64,000 nucleotides of DNA from Sphingosinicella ginsenosidimutans (lineage in GTDB: Bacteria; Pseudomonadota; Alphaproteobacteria; Sphingomonadales; Sphingomonadaceae), in contig NZ_VOQQ01000001.1 of NCBI RefSeq assembly GCF_007995055.1, positions 2,277,001 to 2,341,000 on the forward strand. The letters run 5' to 3'. A program made the position numbers and the translations under genes. This document shows positions 1 through 7,466 of this stretch, piece after piece. Under the pieces are notes generated by a model. The model ran no database searches. It saw nothing but the letters and a program-made list of their open reading frames with translations, and had not been told where the DNA came from. The first letter of the stretch is position 1; every line of letters starts with the position of its first letter.

Positions 1-1145
1 GCCATCTGCGCGATGTCGGCGCGATGCGGCAAGGCGCGGAACCGCGGCATCGCCAGCACGGCGCGGAACGAGGGGAGCTGCCCGGTACGGGTCCACTCGA
101 ACTCATGCGCGGCGAGGAAATGGAGCAGCCGCGCGATCGCCCGCCGTTCCGCCGGGCTGCGCTCGGCGCCGGGGACGACCCAGGCGTGGCCGTCGACGAA
201 CGCGGCCTCGTGTCCCCAAAGGCGCGGGAACGGGCGGACGACATAGGCGCGGTACAGCGGATGGCCCGACGTTGTCGCTTCCTTGTCATAGGGCCCGATC
301 ATCCAGGTGCCGGTCGGGAAGATGCCGCCGTCGCCATTGGTGAAGCTGGCGGTCGCGGCCGGGAAGTCCTGGTTGCGGGTCGTCAGGCCCTCGGCGTTCA
401 GCGTCCGGAACAGGGTGACGATCTCGCGCGCCTCCGGGGTGTTCAGCCGGACATGCCGGGCGTCGGGAAAGATGACCGCGTTTTGGGCGATCAACCAGGT
501 GTAGAGATTGGCGACATGATAATCGGGCGCGTTCACCTGCGCCTGGATCAGATAGGGCTTGCCGGTGCGGGCGCGGAACTGCCGCGCCTGCGCCAGAAGC
601 TCGGCGGGCGAATGCGGCAGGATCGGCCGATCGCCGTCCATCAGCCCCGCCTGCGCCATCAGCCGGGTGTTGATGTGCCACAGCCGCCCGATCGTGTCCC
701 AGGGCATCCCGTAGATCCGGCCCGCCTTGACGACCCCGGCGCGGGCCGCGTCGGTGAACTGGGCGGGCTGGATCCCGGCTTCGGCGAGCAATCCGTCCAT
801 CGGCTCGAGCAGGCCGCGGCCCTGATAATCGGAGATGGTGGATTGGTGCATCGTCACCAGATCGGGCGGATCACCCGCCGCGATCTGCGCGGAAAGCTGC
901 GGATAGCCGGGCCAGGCGACCACGTTGACCTTGACCCTTATGTCCGGATTTTCCGCCTGGAAGCGGTTGATGAGCGTCGTCAGGATGCCGCATTCGGTAT
1001 CGGCGGCGGCGACGTCGGTGCTGTGCCCGTAAACCGCGCCGCATTCGCCGAAGAAGCGCTGGACGACGATCTCGACGCGTGTGTCCCGCGGCGCGCAGCT
1101 GCCGAGCAGGAGCGCCCCGGCAATGGCGAGGATCAGACGTCTCAT
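1..1145 (-). CDS. Sugar ABC transporter substrate-binding lipoprotein (partial, C-terminus off the left edge)
   Basis: This is the periplasmic solute-binding component of a CUT1-type carbohydrate importer; it would capture an oligosaccharide and pass it to the two permeases encoded upstream. The N-terminus has a lipoprotein signal (MRRLILAIAGALLLGSC) with lipobox LLGSC, so Cys17 should be lipidated. Family 1 binding-protein segments follow, such as NRFQAENPDIRVKV, PPDLVTMHQST and KAGRIYGMPWDTIGRLWHIN. About 381 residues are visible and no stop lies inside the window. The ATG overlaps the stop of the MalG-like permease by four bases (ATGA), so the gene is translationally coupled as the last visible member of the operon. 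The substrate is not readable from sequence; nearby GH43 enzymes suggest a plant-type oligosaccharide (inference). Confidence 0.88.
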   Translation of the reverse strand, partial: MRRLILAIAGALLLGSCAPRDTRVEIVVQRFFGECGAVYGHSTDVAAADTECGILTTLINRFQAENPDIRVKVNVVAWPGYPQLSAQIAAGDPPDLVTMHQSTISDYQGRGLLEPMDGLLAEAGIQPAQFTDAARAGVVKAGRIYGMPWDTIGRLWHINTRLMAQAGLMDGDRPILPHSPAELLAQARQFRARTGKPYLIQAQVNAPDYHVANLYTWLIAQNAVIFPDARHVRLNTPEAREIVTLFRTLNAEGLTTRNQDFPAATASFTNGDGGIFPTGTWMIGPYDKEATTSGHPLYRAYVVRPFPRLWGHEAAFVDGHAWVVPGAERSPAERRAIARLLHFLAAHEFEWTRTGQLPSFRAVLAMPRFRALPHRADIAQM

Positions 1146-1978
1146 CGCATCGCCGCCCCGGCCATCGCCCGAACGATCTGCTTCTGGAAGACGATGTAGA
1201 CGATGAGGATCGGGATCGAGGCGAAGACCGCCTGGGCCATCAGGAAGCCGAGCCCGCTCGTTTGCGCATAGTTCATCTGCGCCGAGGCGAGGCCGACGGT
1301 GAGGGTGAAGCGGTCGCTCGTCGTGGCCGAGATGAGCGGCCACCAATAATCGTTCCAGCTGCCGAGGAACGTGAAGACGCCGAGCGTCGCCTGGGCCGGC
1401 AGGGTGAGCGGCAGCAGCACCTTCCAGAACAGCGTCAGCCGCGAGGCGCCGTCGAGCATCGCCGCCTCGTCGAGCTCGACCGGGATCGCCCGGAAATATT
1501 GGGTCATGAAGAAGACGGCGAAGGGCGCGACCAATCCGGGAAGGATCAACCCGGGATAGCTGTTGTGCAGGTGCAGGACCGCGAAGAACTGGTGGCGCGG
1601 CAGGATCACCGCCTGCTCCGGAATGGCCAGGCCGAGCAGCACGAGGACGAAGAGCGTGCGCCGGAACGGAAAATCGAGGCGGGCGAAGCCGTAGCCGGCG
1701 AGCGAGCTCAGGATCAGGACGCCCGCCGTGGTCCCCAGCGATACGATCAGGCTGTTGAGCAGCCACCGGCCGATCTGCGAGCCGACCAGGATCGCGTGAT
1801 AATTTTCGAGCGTGTAGGGGCCGGAGAAGGCGGCGGCGCTGCTTCGCATCAGCTCCGCATTGCTCTTGAACGAGAGCAGCAGGGTCCAGATGAGCGGCGT
1901 CACCATGATCGCCGCGCCGATCGTCACGCCGATCAACGCGGGAACCCCCAGCCGGTCGCGCTGCGGCCCGCCGCTCAC
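1142..1978 (-). CDS. Carbohydrate ABC transporter permease, MalG-like
   Basis: Inner-membrane permease of the importer, 278 residues, the usual size for MalG/UgpE-type proteins. An N-terminal membrane helix (residues about 12-31, VPALIGVTIGAAIMVTPLIW) precedes the transport domain. The EAA loop that docks onto the ATPase reads ELDEAAMLDGASRLTLFWKV. I chose the GTG at 1978 because it overlaps the TGA of the upstream permease as GTGA and gives a normal-length protein; the open frame extends further upstream only through MalF coding sequence. The stop overlaps the binding-protein start by four bases. Confidence 0.9.
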   Translation of the reverse strand: MSGGPQRDRLGVPALIGVTIGAAIMVTPLIWTLLLSFKSNAELMRSSAAAFSGPYTLENYHAILVGSQIGRWLLNSLIVSLGTTAGVLILSSLAGYGFARLDFPFRRTLFVLVLLGLAIPEQAVILPRHQFFAVLHLHNSYPGLILPGLVAPFAVFFMTQYFRAIPVELDEAAMLDGASRLTLFWKVLLPLTLPAQATLGVFTFLGSWNDYWWPLISATTSDRFTLTVGLASAQMNYAQTSGLGFLMAQAVFASIPILIVYIVFQKQIVRAMAGAAMR

Positions 1979-2850
1979 CGCTCCGGCTCCCGGCGCGTGA
2001 CCAGCCAGTATTGAAGCAGGGTGACCGCCAGGACGAGGACGAAGAGCAGCTCCGCGGCGGCCGATGCGTAGCCAAGCTCCCAACGGCCGAACGCGGCCTC
2101 GTAGATGAAGAGCACCATGGTGCGCGACGCGCCGCCGGGGCCGCCGCCGGTGAGCAGCTGGACCTGGCCGAACAGCTGGAGCTGGGCCGCTGTCTGCAGC
2201 ATCACGACGAGCAGCAGCGTGCGGCGGAGCGAGGGCAGGGTGATCCGCCGGAAGGTCGTCCACTTGCCGGCGCGGTCGAGCGCCGCGGCCTCGTAGATGT
2301 CGGGGTTGATCTGCTGCAGCCCGGCGAGGAACAGCATCGTCGGGAAGCCGAGCGACCACCAGATCGTCGTGATGGCGACCGCCGGGATGACGAGGCTCGG
2401 ATCGCTGAGGAACGGGGCGGGCGCGAGCCCGAGCGCGGTGGCGCCGTAAGCGAGCAGGCCCGCATCCGGGGTCAGGATGAAGCGCCAGATCAGGGTGACG
2501 ATCGTCACCGACAGGACCGAGGAGGAAAAGAAGATCCCGCGAAAGATCGCGGCGGCGCGCGTCGCCCGGTTGAGCGCAAGCGCAAGCAGCAGGGCGATCA
2601 GGGTCAGCGGCGGGACGATCAGGAGCGCGAGCTTGATCGTGTTGACGATGGATCGCAGGAAAACCGGATCGGCGAGGAGCCGCGCATAATTGTCGATCCC
2701 GGCCCAGCGACGCGCCCCGAACAGGTCGGCATGATCGAAGCTGAGCCCGATGCCGAGCAGCAACGGATAGATCAGGATCACCAGATAGAGGAGGAGGAAC
2801 GGCCCGACGAAGGCGAAGCCCGCGTAGCGCGCCCGGCCGCCCGCGTTCAT
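1975..2850 (-). CDS. Carbohydrate ABC transporter permease, MalF/UgpA-like
   Basis: The second inner-membrane permease of the importer, 291 residues. It opens with a helix (YAGFAFVGPFLLLYLVILIY) and the phrase LFGARRWAGIDNYARLL, typical of the family. The EAA motif is IYEAAALDRAGKWTTFRRIT. Its ATG overlaps the ATPase stop and its stop overlaps the MalG start (GTGA). It is a short MalF, lacking the large periplasmic insertion of the E. coli protein, as in UgpA and LacF. It forms the translocation pore with the neighbouring permease. Confidence 0.9.
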   Translation of the reverse strand: MNAGGRARYAGFAFVGPFLLLYLVILIYPLLLGIGLSFDHADLFGARRWAGIDNYARLLADPVFLRSIVNTIKLALLIVPPLTLIALLLALALNRATRAAAIFRGIFFSSSVLSVTIVTLIWRFILTPDAGLLAYGATALGLAPAPFLSDPSLVIPAVAITTIWWSLGFPTMLFLAGLQQINPDIYEAAALDRAGKWTTFRRITLPSLRRTLLLVVMLQTAAQLQLFGQVQLLTGGGPGGASRTMVLFIYEAAFGRWELGYASAAAELLFVLVLAVTLLQYWLVTRREPER

Positions 2851-3941
2851 GTCGCCGGCTCGGCGTGGTGGCCGACATCGTCGGGACCGAACAGGTGGGC
2901 GGCGCCGCCGTCGATGGAGAGCCCGACCTTCTGGCCGATCGCGACGCGGCTGTTTCCCTGATCGGACGCCGTGATGTCCTGTCCGTCGGCGAGCTTCGCA
3001 TAGACGAGGGTGCGATCGCCGAGGCGCTCGACCAGCTGTACCTCGGCATCGGTCGTGCCCGCGCCCGGCGCCACCACGGACACCGCCTCGGGCCGCAGCC
3101 CGAGCCGCAGCGCGCCCGGCGGAAGCGCCTTGCGGGCTATGCGGGTCCCGACCTCCGCCCCGTCGCTCAGCTTCACGCGCGCATGGCCGCCGTCGCTATC
3201 CACCAGCGTCGCCGGCGCCAGCGTCATCGCCGGCGAGCCGACGAAGCGCGCGACGAAGGCGTTGGCGGGATGCGCATAGATTTCCATGGGAGTCCCGACC
3301 TGCTGGATCCGCCGTTCGTTCATCACGACGATCCGGTCGGCGAGCGTCATCGCCTCCGCCTGATCGTGCGTGACCATGATCACGGCGGCGGCGACCCGCC
3401 GGCGGAGCTGCGCAAGCTCGACCCGGGTCCGCGTGCGAAGCGCCGCGTCGAGGTTGGACAAGGGTTCATCCAGCAGGAACAGGCCGGGCTGCTTGACGAT
3501 GGCGCGGCCGATCGCGACGCGCTGGCGCTGGCCGCCGGACATCTGCGCGGGCTTCTTGTCGAGCTGATCCTTGATCTCGAGCACCTCGGCGGCCTGGGCA
3601 ATGCGCGCGTCGATCTCGTCTTTCGGAACGCGCGCGTTGCGAAGCCCGAAGGCCATGTTCTCGCGCACCGTCATGTGCGGGTAGAGCGCATAGCTCTGGA
3701 ACACCATCGCGACGTTGCGCTCCCCGGGGGGCAGCTGGTCGATCCGCCGTCCGGCGAGCCGCACCTCACCGGCGTCGGCCGTTTCGAGGCCGGCGATGAT
3801 CCTGAGAAGCGTGGACTTGCCGCTTCCGGACGGGCCGAGAAAGGCCACGAACTCGCAATCGTCCATCTCCAGCGACACGTCGTCGAGAACGCGCGTGCCG
3901 CCATAGGATTTGCGAATGTTGAGCAGCTCCAGGCTCGTCAC
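2847..3941 (-). CDS. Sugar ABC transporter ATP-binding protein, UgpC/MsmX/MalK-like
   Basis: Cytoplasmic ATPase that powers the importer. Walker A is GPSGSGKST (residues about 37-45), the signature is MSGGQRQRVAIGRA, Walker B is LFLLDEPLSNLD, and the switch histidine is VTHDQAEAM. A C-terminal TOBE/OB region of about 110 residues is present, as expected for MalK-type proteins of about 360 residues. I chose the GTG at 3941: GAGGA lies a few bases upstream and the protein then begins VTSLELLNIRKSYGG, the normal family start. A TTG at 4007 would add residues with no family resemblance. A 62-base gap with an inverted repeat separates it from the dioxygenase gene upstream. Confidence 0.92.
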   Translation of the reverse strand: MTSLELLNIRKSYGGTRVLDDVSLEMDDCEFVAFLGPSGSGKSTLLRIIAGLETADAGEVRLAGRRIDQLPPGERNVAMVFQSYALYPHMTVRENMAFGLRNARVPKDEIDARIAQAAEVLEIKDQLDKKPAQMSGGQRQRVAIGRAIVKQPGLFLLDEPLSNLDAALRTRTRVELAQLRRRVAAAVIMVTHDQAEAMTLADRIVVMNERRIQQVGTPMEIYAHPANAFVARFVGSPAMTLAPATLVDSDGGHARVKLSDGAEVGTRIARKALPPGALRLGLRPEAVSVVAPGAGTTDAEVQLVERLGDRTLVYAKLADGQDITASDQGNSRVAIGQKVGLSIDGGAAHLFGPDDVGHHAEPAT

Positions 3942-3977
3942 CCTGTCCTCTTTTATATTATTTATCGCACTTTTGTC

Positions 3978-4005
3978 GAAGCGCCTTCCGCCGTCAATGC
4001 GCTTC
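3978..4005. other. Intercistronic inverted repeat between dioxygenase and ABC genes
   Basis: GAAGCGC at 3978-3984 is repeated inverted as GCGCTTC at 3999-4005, with a 14-base loop. On the minus strand it begins at the end of the dioxygenase gene and precedes the ATPase ribosome-binding site. An AT-rich stretch follows, so it could stabilise or attenuate the downstream message, or mark a second promoter. No T-run of terminator type follows on the minus strand. Confidence 0.4.
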
Positions 4006-4846
4006 AATAAGCCGGTGTCAGCAGACCGTCGATCATGTGGTGCTGGACCACCGGCTCCAGCAGATCCGTCACGCGGCAGGTGAGGTGATCCCGGACGCGC
4101 GCGGGCAGAGCGTCGAGATAGGCGCGGGTAACCTGAAGATCGTGGTGCGCGGCATTGGTCGCGTCGGGCGCATCGACCCCCACCACCAGGACCGGGCGCG
4201 CCTCATCCGATCGGTCGGCGGTGCCGCGATGGATGGTCAGCGCCGATCGGGCCGACATGTCGCCGCGCTGCGGAAGCGTGCGGACCATCCGCTCGGCGTA
4301 GCGGGGCCACAATTCGCGCGGCGGGAACATCCCTTTCGGGCACCCCTCGATCCGGTCCCATTGCGTCCCCGGCGCAATCTCGAACGGCCCGTGCTCGGGC
4401 CTGGTGTCGACCGAGGTCAGGTTGAAGGCGAGCGAATTGAGGCGGCGTCCCACCGTCGTCGCCTCCGGGGCCGCGAAGTCGCGGTGCCACGGCTGGTCGG
4501 CCGCGCCGGGGAAGGGGATGTCGAAGCCGATCTCGACGATGCGGTAATCGGGCCCGAGCACCGACTCGCACACGGCGACGAACCAGGGATGGGTGGCGAT
4601 CTCCACGAAGCCGCGCACACGTTCGGGCTGGACCTCCACGTAGAAACGATTGGGCCCGCGGGGGAGCGCCCCGCCGGGCACGGCCCGCGCCTCTTCGTAG
4701 AGCGTTTCGATGTCCTCGCGCAGGCGATCGGCGAAGGCGACGCTGAACGCGCCCTTGAGCGCGATGATGCCGTCGCCATAGAGCCCGGCCATGATGTCCG
4801 CGGCTTCCCAGGGGCCTGCCGGCCCGGCGCTCACCGTCGAGTCCAT
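4004..4846 (-). CDS. Phytanoyl-CoA dioxygenase (PhyH) family protein
   Basis: Putative Fe(II)/2-oxoglutarate-dependent oxygenase of 280 residues. The iron-binding facial triad is visible as H-x-D (WHRDFAAPEATT, near residue 119) and a distal histidine in ALTIHRGTADRS near residue 204, followed by an arginine (DEARPVLVV) suited to bind 2-oxoglutarate. It is the first gene of the operon continuing into the ABC importer 62 bases downstream, so it may modify a compound brought in by the transporter (inference). The substrate is unknown; PhyH proteins act on lipids, amino acids, sugars and secondary metabolites. A promoter almost touching the ATG is described separately. Confidence 0.8.
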   Translation of the reverse strand: MDSTVSAGPAGPWEAADIMAGLYGDGIIALKGAFSVAFADRLREDIETLYEEARAVPGGALPRGPNRFYVEVQPERVRGFVEIATHPWFVAVCESVLGPDYRIVEIGFDIPFPGAADQPWHRDFAAPEATTVGRRLNSLAFNLTSVDTRPEHGPFEIAPGTQWDRIEGCPKGMFPPRELWPRYAERMVRTLPQRGDMSARSALTIHRGTADRSDEARPVLVVGVDAPDATNAAHHDLQVTRAYLDALPARVRDHLTCRVTDLLEPVVQHHMIDGLLTPAY

Positions 4847-4852
4847 AATTAT

Positions 4853-4880
4853 CTTATAAATGTGATTTAGTGGCTTTCAA
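4853..4880 (-). promoter_or_regulatory. Sigma70-type promoter for the dioxygenase-importer operon
   Basis: On the minus strand TTGAAA (4875-4880) is followed after 16 bases by TATAAG (4853-4858). The -10 box ends six bases before the dioxygenase ATG at 4846, so transcription would start at or within a base or two of the start codon, giving a leaderless or nearly leaderless message. No Shine-Dalgarno sequence could fit between them. The site was picked by eye. Confidence 0.55.
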
Positions 4881-4911
4881 GGCGGCATGAGATGCGTCTA
4901 TCGGGCGCCGC

Positions 4912-6309
4912 ATGTCGACTCAGCCATTCGAAGTAGAGGCCCGCGCCGAGGGCATCGCCACCCGCATCACGGTCCGCCGCGGCGAGCAGGAGCGCAGCTA
5001 TCGCCTGCCCACCGGCAACCACCGTCACTACACCTTGTTCTTCAGCGAGCTCGCCCGCGATTTCGGCACGCGCGTCCCGCACGTCAATGACGGCCCGGGG
5101 CTCGCGGCGGAGGGGGAGGAGCCGGACTGGCGTCCGCTCATCCTGGAAAATCTGAGCCCGCTCACCACCGCCGGCTATGGCGATCCCGCCGTGCTCAAGA
5201 CGCAGGACGGCTATTGGCTGGTCGCGACGTCGAACGACGCGCCCGATGCCTTTCCGATCCTGCACAGCGAGGACCTCGAGAGCTGGCGGCACGAAGGCTT
5301 CGTCTTCCCCTCGGGATCGGCGCCGGAATGGACGGCCCATGGCCGGACGGTGGGCGATTTCTGGGCGCCCGAAATGGCGAAGGTCGGCGATGAATATTGG
5401 CTCGTCTACACGGCGCGCCAGCATAGCAACGCGCTCGCCATCGGGCTGGCGAAGGCACCGCACCCGACCGGTCCGTGGCGCGATCTCGGCCACCCGCTGG
5501 TCGGCGGCTTCGCGATCAACACGACCGGCTTGCCTGACGATTCTCCGCAGGCCGTGCTGAGTGGCGGGGTTATCGACAGCCATATCTTCATCGACGCCAA
5601 TGGCGATCGCTACCTCTTCTGGAAGCGCGACACGAATGGCGTGTGGCCGCGTCCGCTCGCCGGGCTGCTGGGCCAGCAGCCGGAGCTGATCGACCGTCTG
5701 TTCTCGTCGGAAAGCGATCGCCGCACCGCCGCCTTCGCCGCCGCCGTCCTCCCCTGGGCCAACAGCCGGCGGCCGATGGAGCGATTCTTCTTCATGCAGC
5801 CGCTGATCGAGGCGGTGCTCGACAATTGGCGCCATGTGAAGGAGGTGCTCGCGACCGTCGAGCGCGCCGACTGGATCCTCGACGCAATGAGCACCCCCAT
5901 TCACGCCCAGCCGCTGTCCGGACAGGGGGAGCTGATCGGCAGCGACACGATCGTCCTGACCAACGATCTCGACTGGGAAGGCCATCTGATCGAGGGGCCG
6001 TGGGTTACGCGCCAGCAGGGCCGTTACTGGCTCTTCTATGCCGGAAACGATTTCGGGACGCCCGCTTACGGCATCGGTGTCGCGGTCGCCGATCATCCGC
6101 TTGGGCCCTATGTGAAGCAGCCCGAGCCGCTGCTGAAGTCCAGCCGCAGCTGGTGGGCGCCGGGCCATGCGTCGGTCGCCCCCGGGCTGGACGGCGAGCC
6201 GCAGCTTTTCTTCCACGCCTTCTTCCCGGGGACCGGGGGCTATAACGAGTTTCGGGCGCTCCTGACGGCGCGCCTCCATTTCGGACCGGACGGGGTGACG
6301 GTCGGCTAG
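4912..6309 (+). CDS. GH43-type glycoside hydrolase with an internal helical insertion
   Basis: Probable five-bladed beta-propeller glycosidase, 465 residues. Three acids expected for GH43 can be placed: Asp in [18 protein letters not shown] (residue about 87), Asp in [20 protein letters not shown] (about 223), and the general-acid Glu in [19 protein letters not shown] (about 361). No signal peptide is visible, so it is likely cytoplasmic and would act on imported oligosaccharides. Residues about 245-343 form a helix-rich stretch ([44 protein letters not shown]) between propeller strands, which ordinary GH43 enzymes lack. The stop overlaps the stop of the convergent GH43 gene. The ribosome-binding site is weak. 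Confidence 0.78.
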   Translation: MSTQPFEVEARAEGIATRITVRRGEQERSYRLPTGNHRHYTLFFSELARDFGTRVPHVNDGPGLAAEGEEPDWRPLILENLSPLTTAGYGDPAVLKTQDGYWLVATSNDAPDAFPILHSEDLESWRHEGFVFPSGSAPEWTAHGRTVGDFWAPEMAKVGDEYWLVYTARQHSNALAIGLAKAPHPTGPWRDLGHPLVGGFAINTTGLPDDSPQAVLSGGVIDSHIFIDANGDRYLFWKRDTNGVWPRPLAGLLGQQPELIDRLFSSESDRRTAAFAAAVLPWANSRRPMERFFFMQPLIEAVLDNWRHVKEVLATVERADWILDAMSTPIHAQPLSGQGELIGSDTIVLTNDLDWEGHLIEGPWVTRQQGRYWLFYAGNDFGTPAYGIGVAVADHPLGPYVKQPEPLLKSSRSWWAPGHASVAPGLDGEPQLFFHAFFPGTGGYNEFRALLTARLHFGPDGVTVG

Positions 6310-7343
6310 GGCGCCGCGGGCGCGCCCTGGACCGTTTCGGTGGGCCCGCCGTCGGCAAGGCGCGGCCAGCCGTTTCGCCAGACGAGCCGATCGAGCAGCA
6401 TCACGCGGCGCGTATTCAGCTCGTCGGCGGGGTTTTCGCGCGGCCACCTTGTGTCGACGGCGTGATAGGCGATCCACAGCTGCCCGCGGGCATCGGCAAT
6501 GACGCTGTTGTGGCCAGGCGCGGTCCATAGGCCGCGTTTCGCGAGGATGACGCCGCCGGGCTGGAAGGGGCCTGTCGCGTGCCGCGAACGGGCGACCATC
6601 ACCGCATAATGGGCGTTCGGGCCGCAGCAGGCGTCCCCGGAATAGAAGAGATAATACCATCCCCCGCGAAGCACGACCCAGGCGCCCTCGACGAGCCGCT
6701 GGTAATCATCCGGACCGGCATTTTGATGGACCTGAACCAGTTCAACCGGGCGGCTGCCGGGCGCGAAGGAGATGCGGTCGGGGGCGAGCTCCTGGACCTT
6801 GATCGGGCCGAAGCCGGAGCCCCAATAGAGCAGCCGCCGCCCGGTCGCTGGATCGTCGAAGGCCATCGGATCGATGTTGACGAATCCCGACCCGCACTGG
6901 AGCGGGTGGCCGACATCCGTGAAGGGCCCCTCGGGCCGCTCGGCCGTCGCGACCGCGAGGCAAAGGCCTGGCTCCGCGTCGGCGGGCGTCGGATCGGGGC
7001 GGGCGGAATAATAGAGATAATAGCGCCCATCGTGCCGGACGACGTGCGGCGCCCAGAAATCCTGCGTCCGGCTCGCCCAGACTGGCTTGACCGGGAGGGC
7101 ATCGCCCAGCTGCTCCCAGCGCACCAGATCGGCCGAACGCGCCACCTGGATATTGAGCATGTGGCCGTCGTGCGCGCTCTGCGTCGCATAAGCGTAATAG
7201 GCGCCGTCCGGTGCCTGGAGGATGGCGGGATCGGGAAAGTCGCGGTCGATCACCGGATTGGCGTAGGTGGCCGGCGCGCCGCGCGATCCGTCCGCGGCTC
7301 CGGTGAGGAGCGCAAGGCACAGAAAGGCGGCGGACCATCCCAT
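6306..7343 (-). CDS. Secreted GH43 family glycoside hydrolase
   Basis: Exported beta-propeller glycosidase of about 345 residues, of the type acting on arabinan, arabinoxylan or xylo-oligosaccharides. The chosen ATG gives a signal peptide ([19 protein letters not shown]); an in-frame start 14 codons earlier would only lengthen the n-region. Catalytic acids fit GH43: Asp in [17 protein letters not shown], the pKa-modulating Asp in NIDPMAFDD, and Glu in [19 protein letters not shown]. Other family phrases are TQDFWAPHV and TAPGHNSVI. It converges on the cytoplasmic GH43 gene with overlapping stop codons. Together they could form a two-step outside/inside degradation pair, with the ABC importer between them functionally (inference). 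Confidence 0.88.
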   Translation of the reverse strand: MGWSAAFLCLALLTGAADGSRGAPATYANPVIDRDFPDPAILQAPDGAYYAYATQSAHDGHMLNIQVARSADLVRWEQLGDALPVKPVWASRTQDFWAPHVVRHDGRYYLYYSARPDPTPADAEPGLCLAVATAERPEGPFTDVGHPLQCGSGFVNIDPMAFDDPATGRRLLYWGSGFGPIKVQELAPDRISFAPGSRPVELVQVHQNAGPDDYQRLVEGAWVVLRGGWYYLFYSGDACCGPNAHYAVMVARSRHATGPFQPGGVILAKRGLWTAPGHNSVIADARGQLWIAYHAVDTRWPRENPADELNTRRVMLLDRLVWRNGWPRLADGGPTETVQGAPAAP

Positions 7344-7399
7344 TCGCCCAGCATAGCAGCACAGGTCCGGGCGGACAGGGATCAAATCAGGGCCGCGGC

Positions 7400-7412
7400 C
7401 TAACCTGGATCA
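7400..7412 (+). repeat. 13-bp direct repeat, left copy (CTAACCTGGATCA)
   Basis: The same 13 bases recur in the same orientation at 12083-12095. The two copies bracket the pair of fusion genes, one just before the glycosyltransferase-mutase gene and the other just beyond the start of the GH1-RmlD gene. GGGCCGCGGC also lies within a few bases of both copies. It could be a recombination or insertion scar, or coincidence. Confidence 0.35.
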
Positions 7413-7466
7413 GCGAGATTTCGTCGCGGGCGCAGGAACCGCGCGCGTTTGCGCGACGTTCTGGAA

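Noticed and set aside
24..1199. Plus-strand open frame opposite the binding-protein gene
   Set aside because: The minus strand encodes a lipoprotein signal and a solute-binding fold; the plus-strand product is low-complexity shadow.
4867..6660. Long minus-strand open frame opposite the GH43 gene
   Set aside because: The product is arginine-rich with no domain resemblance; the plus strand holds the GH43 catalytic motifs, so this is a high-GC antisense shadow.
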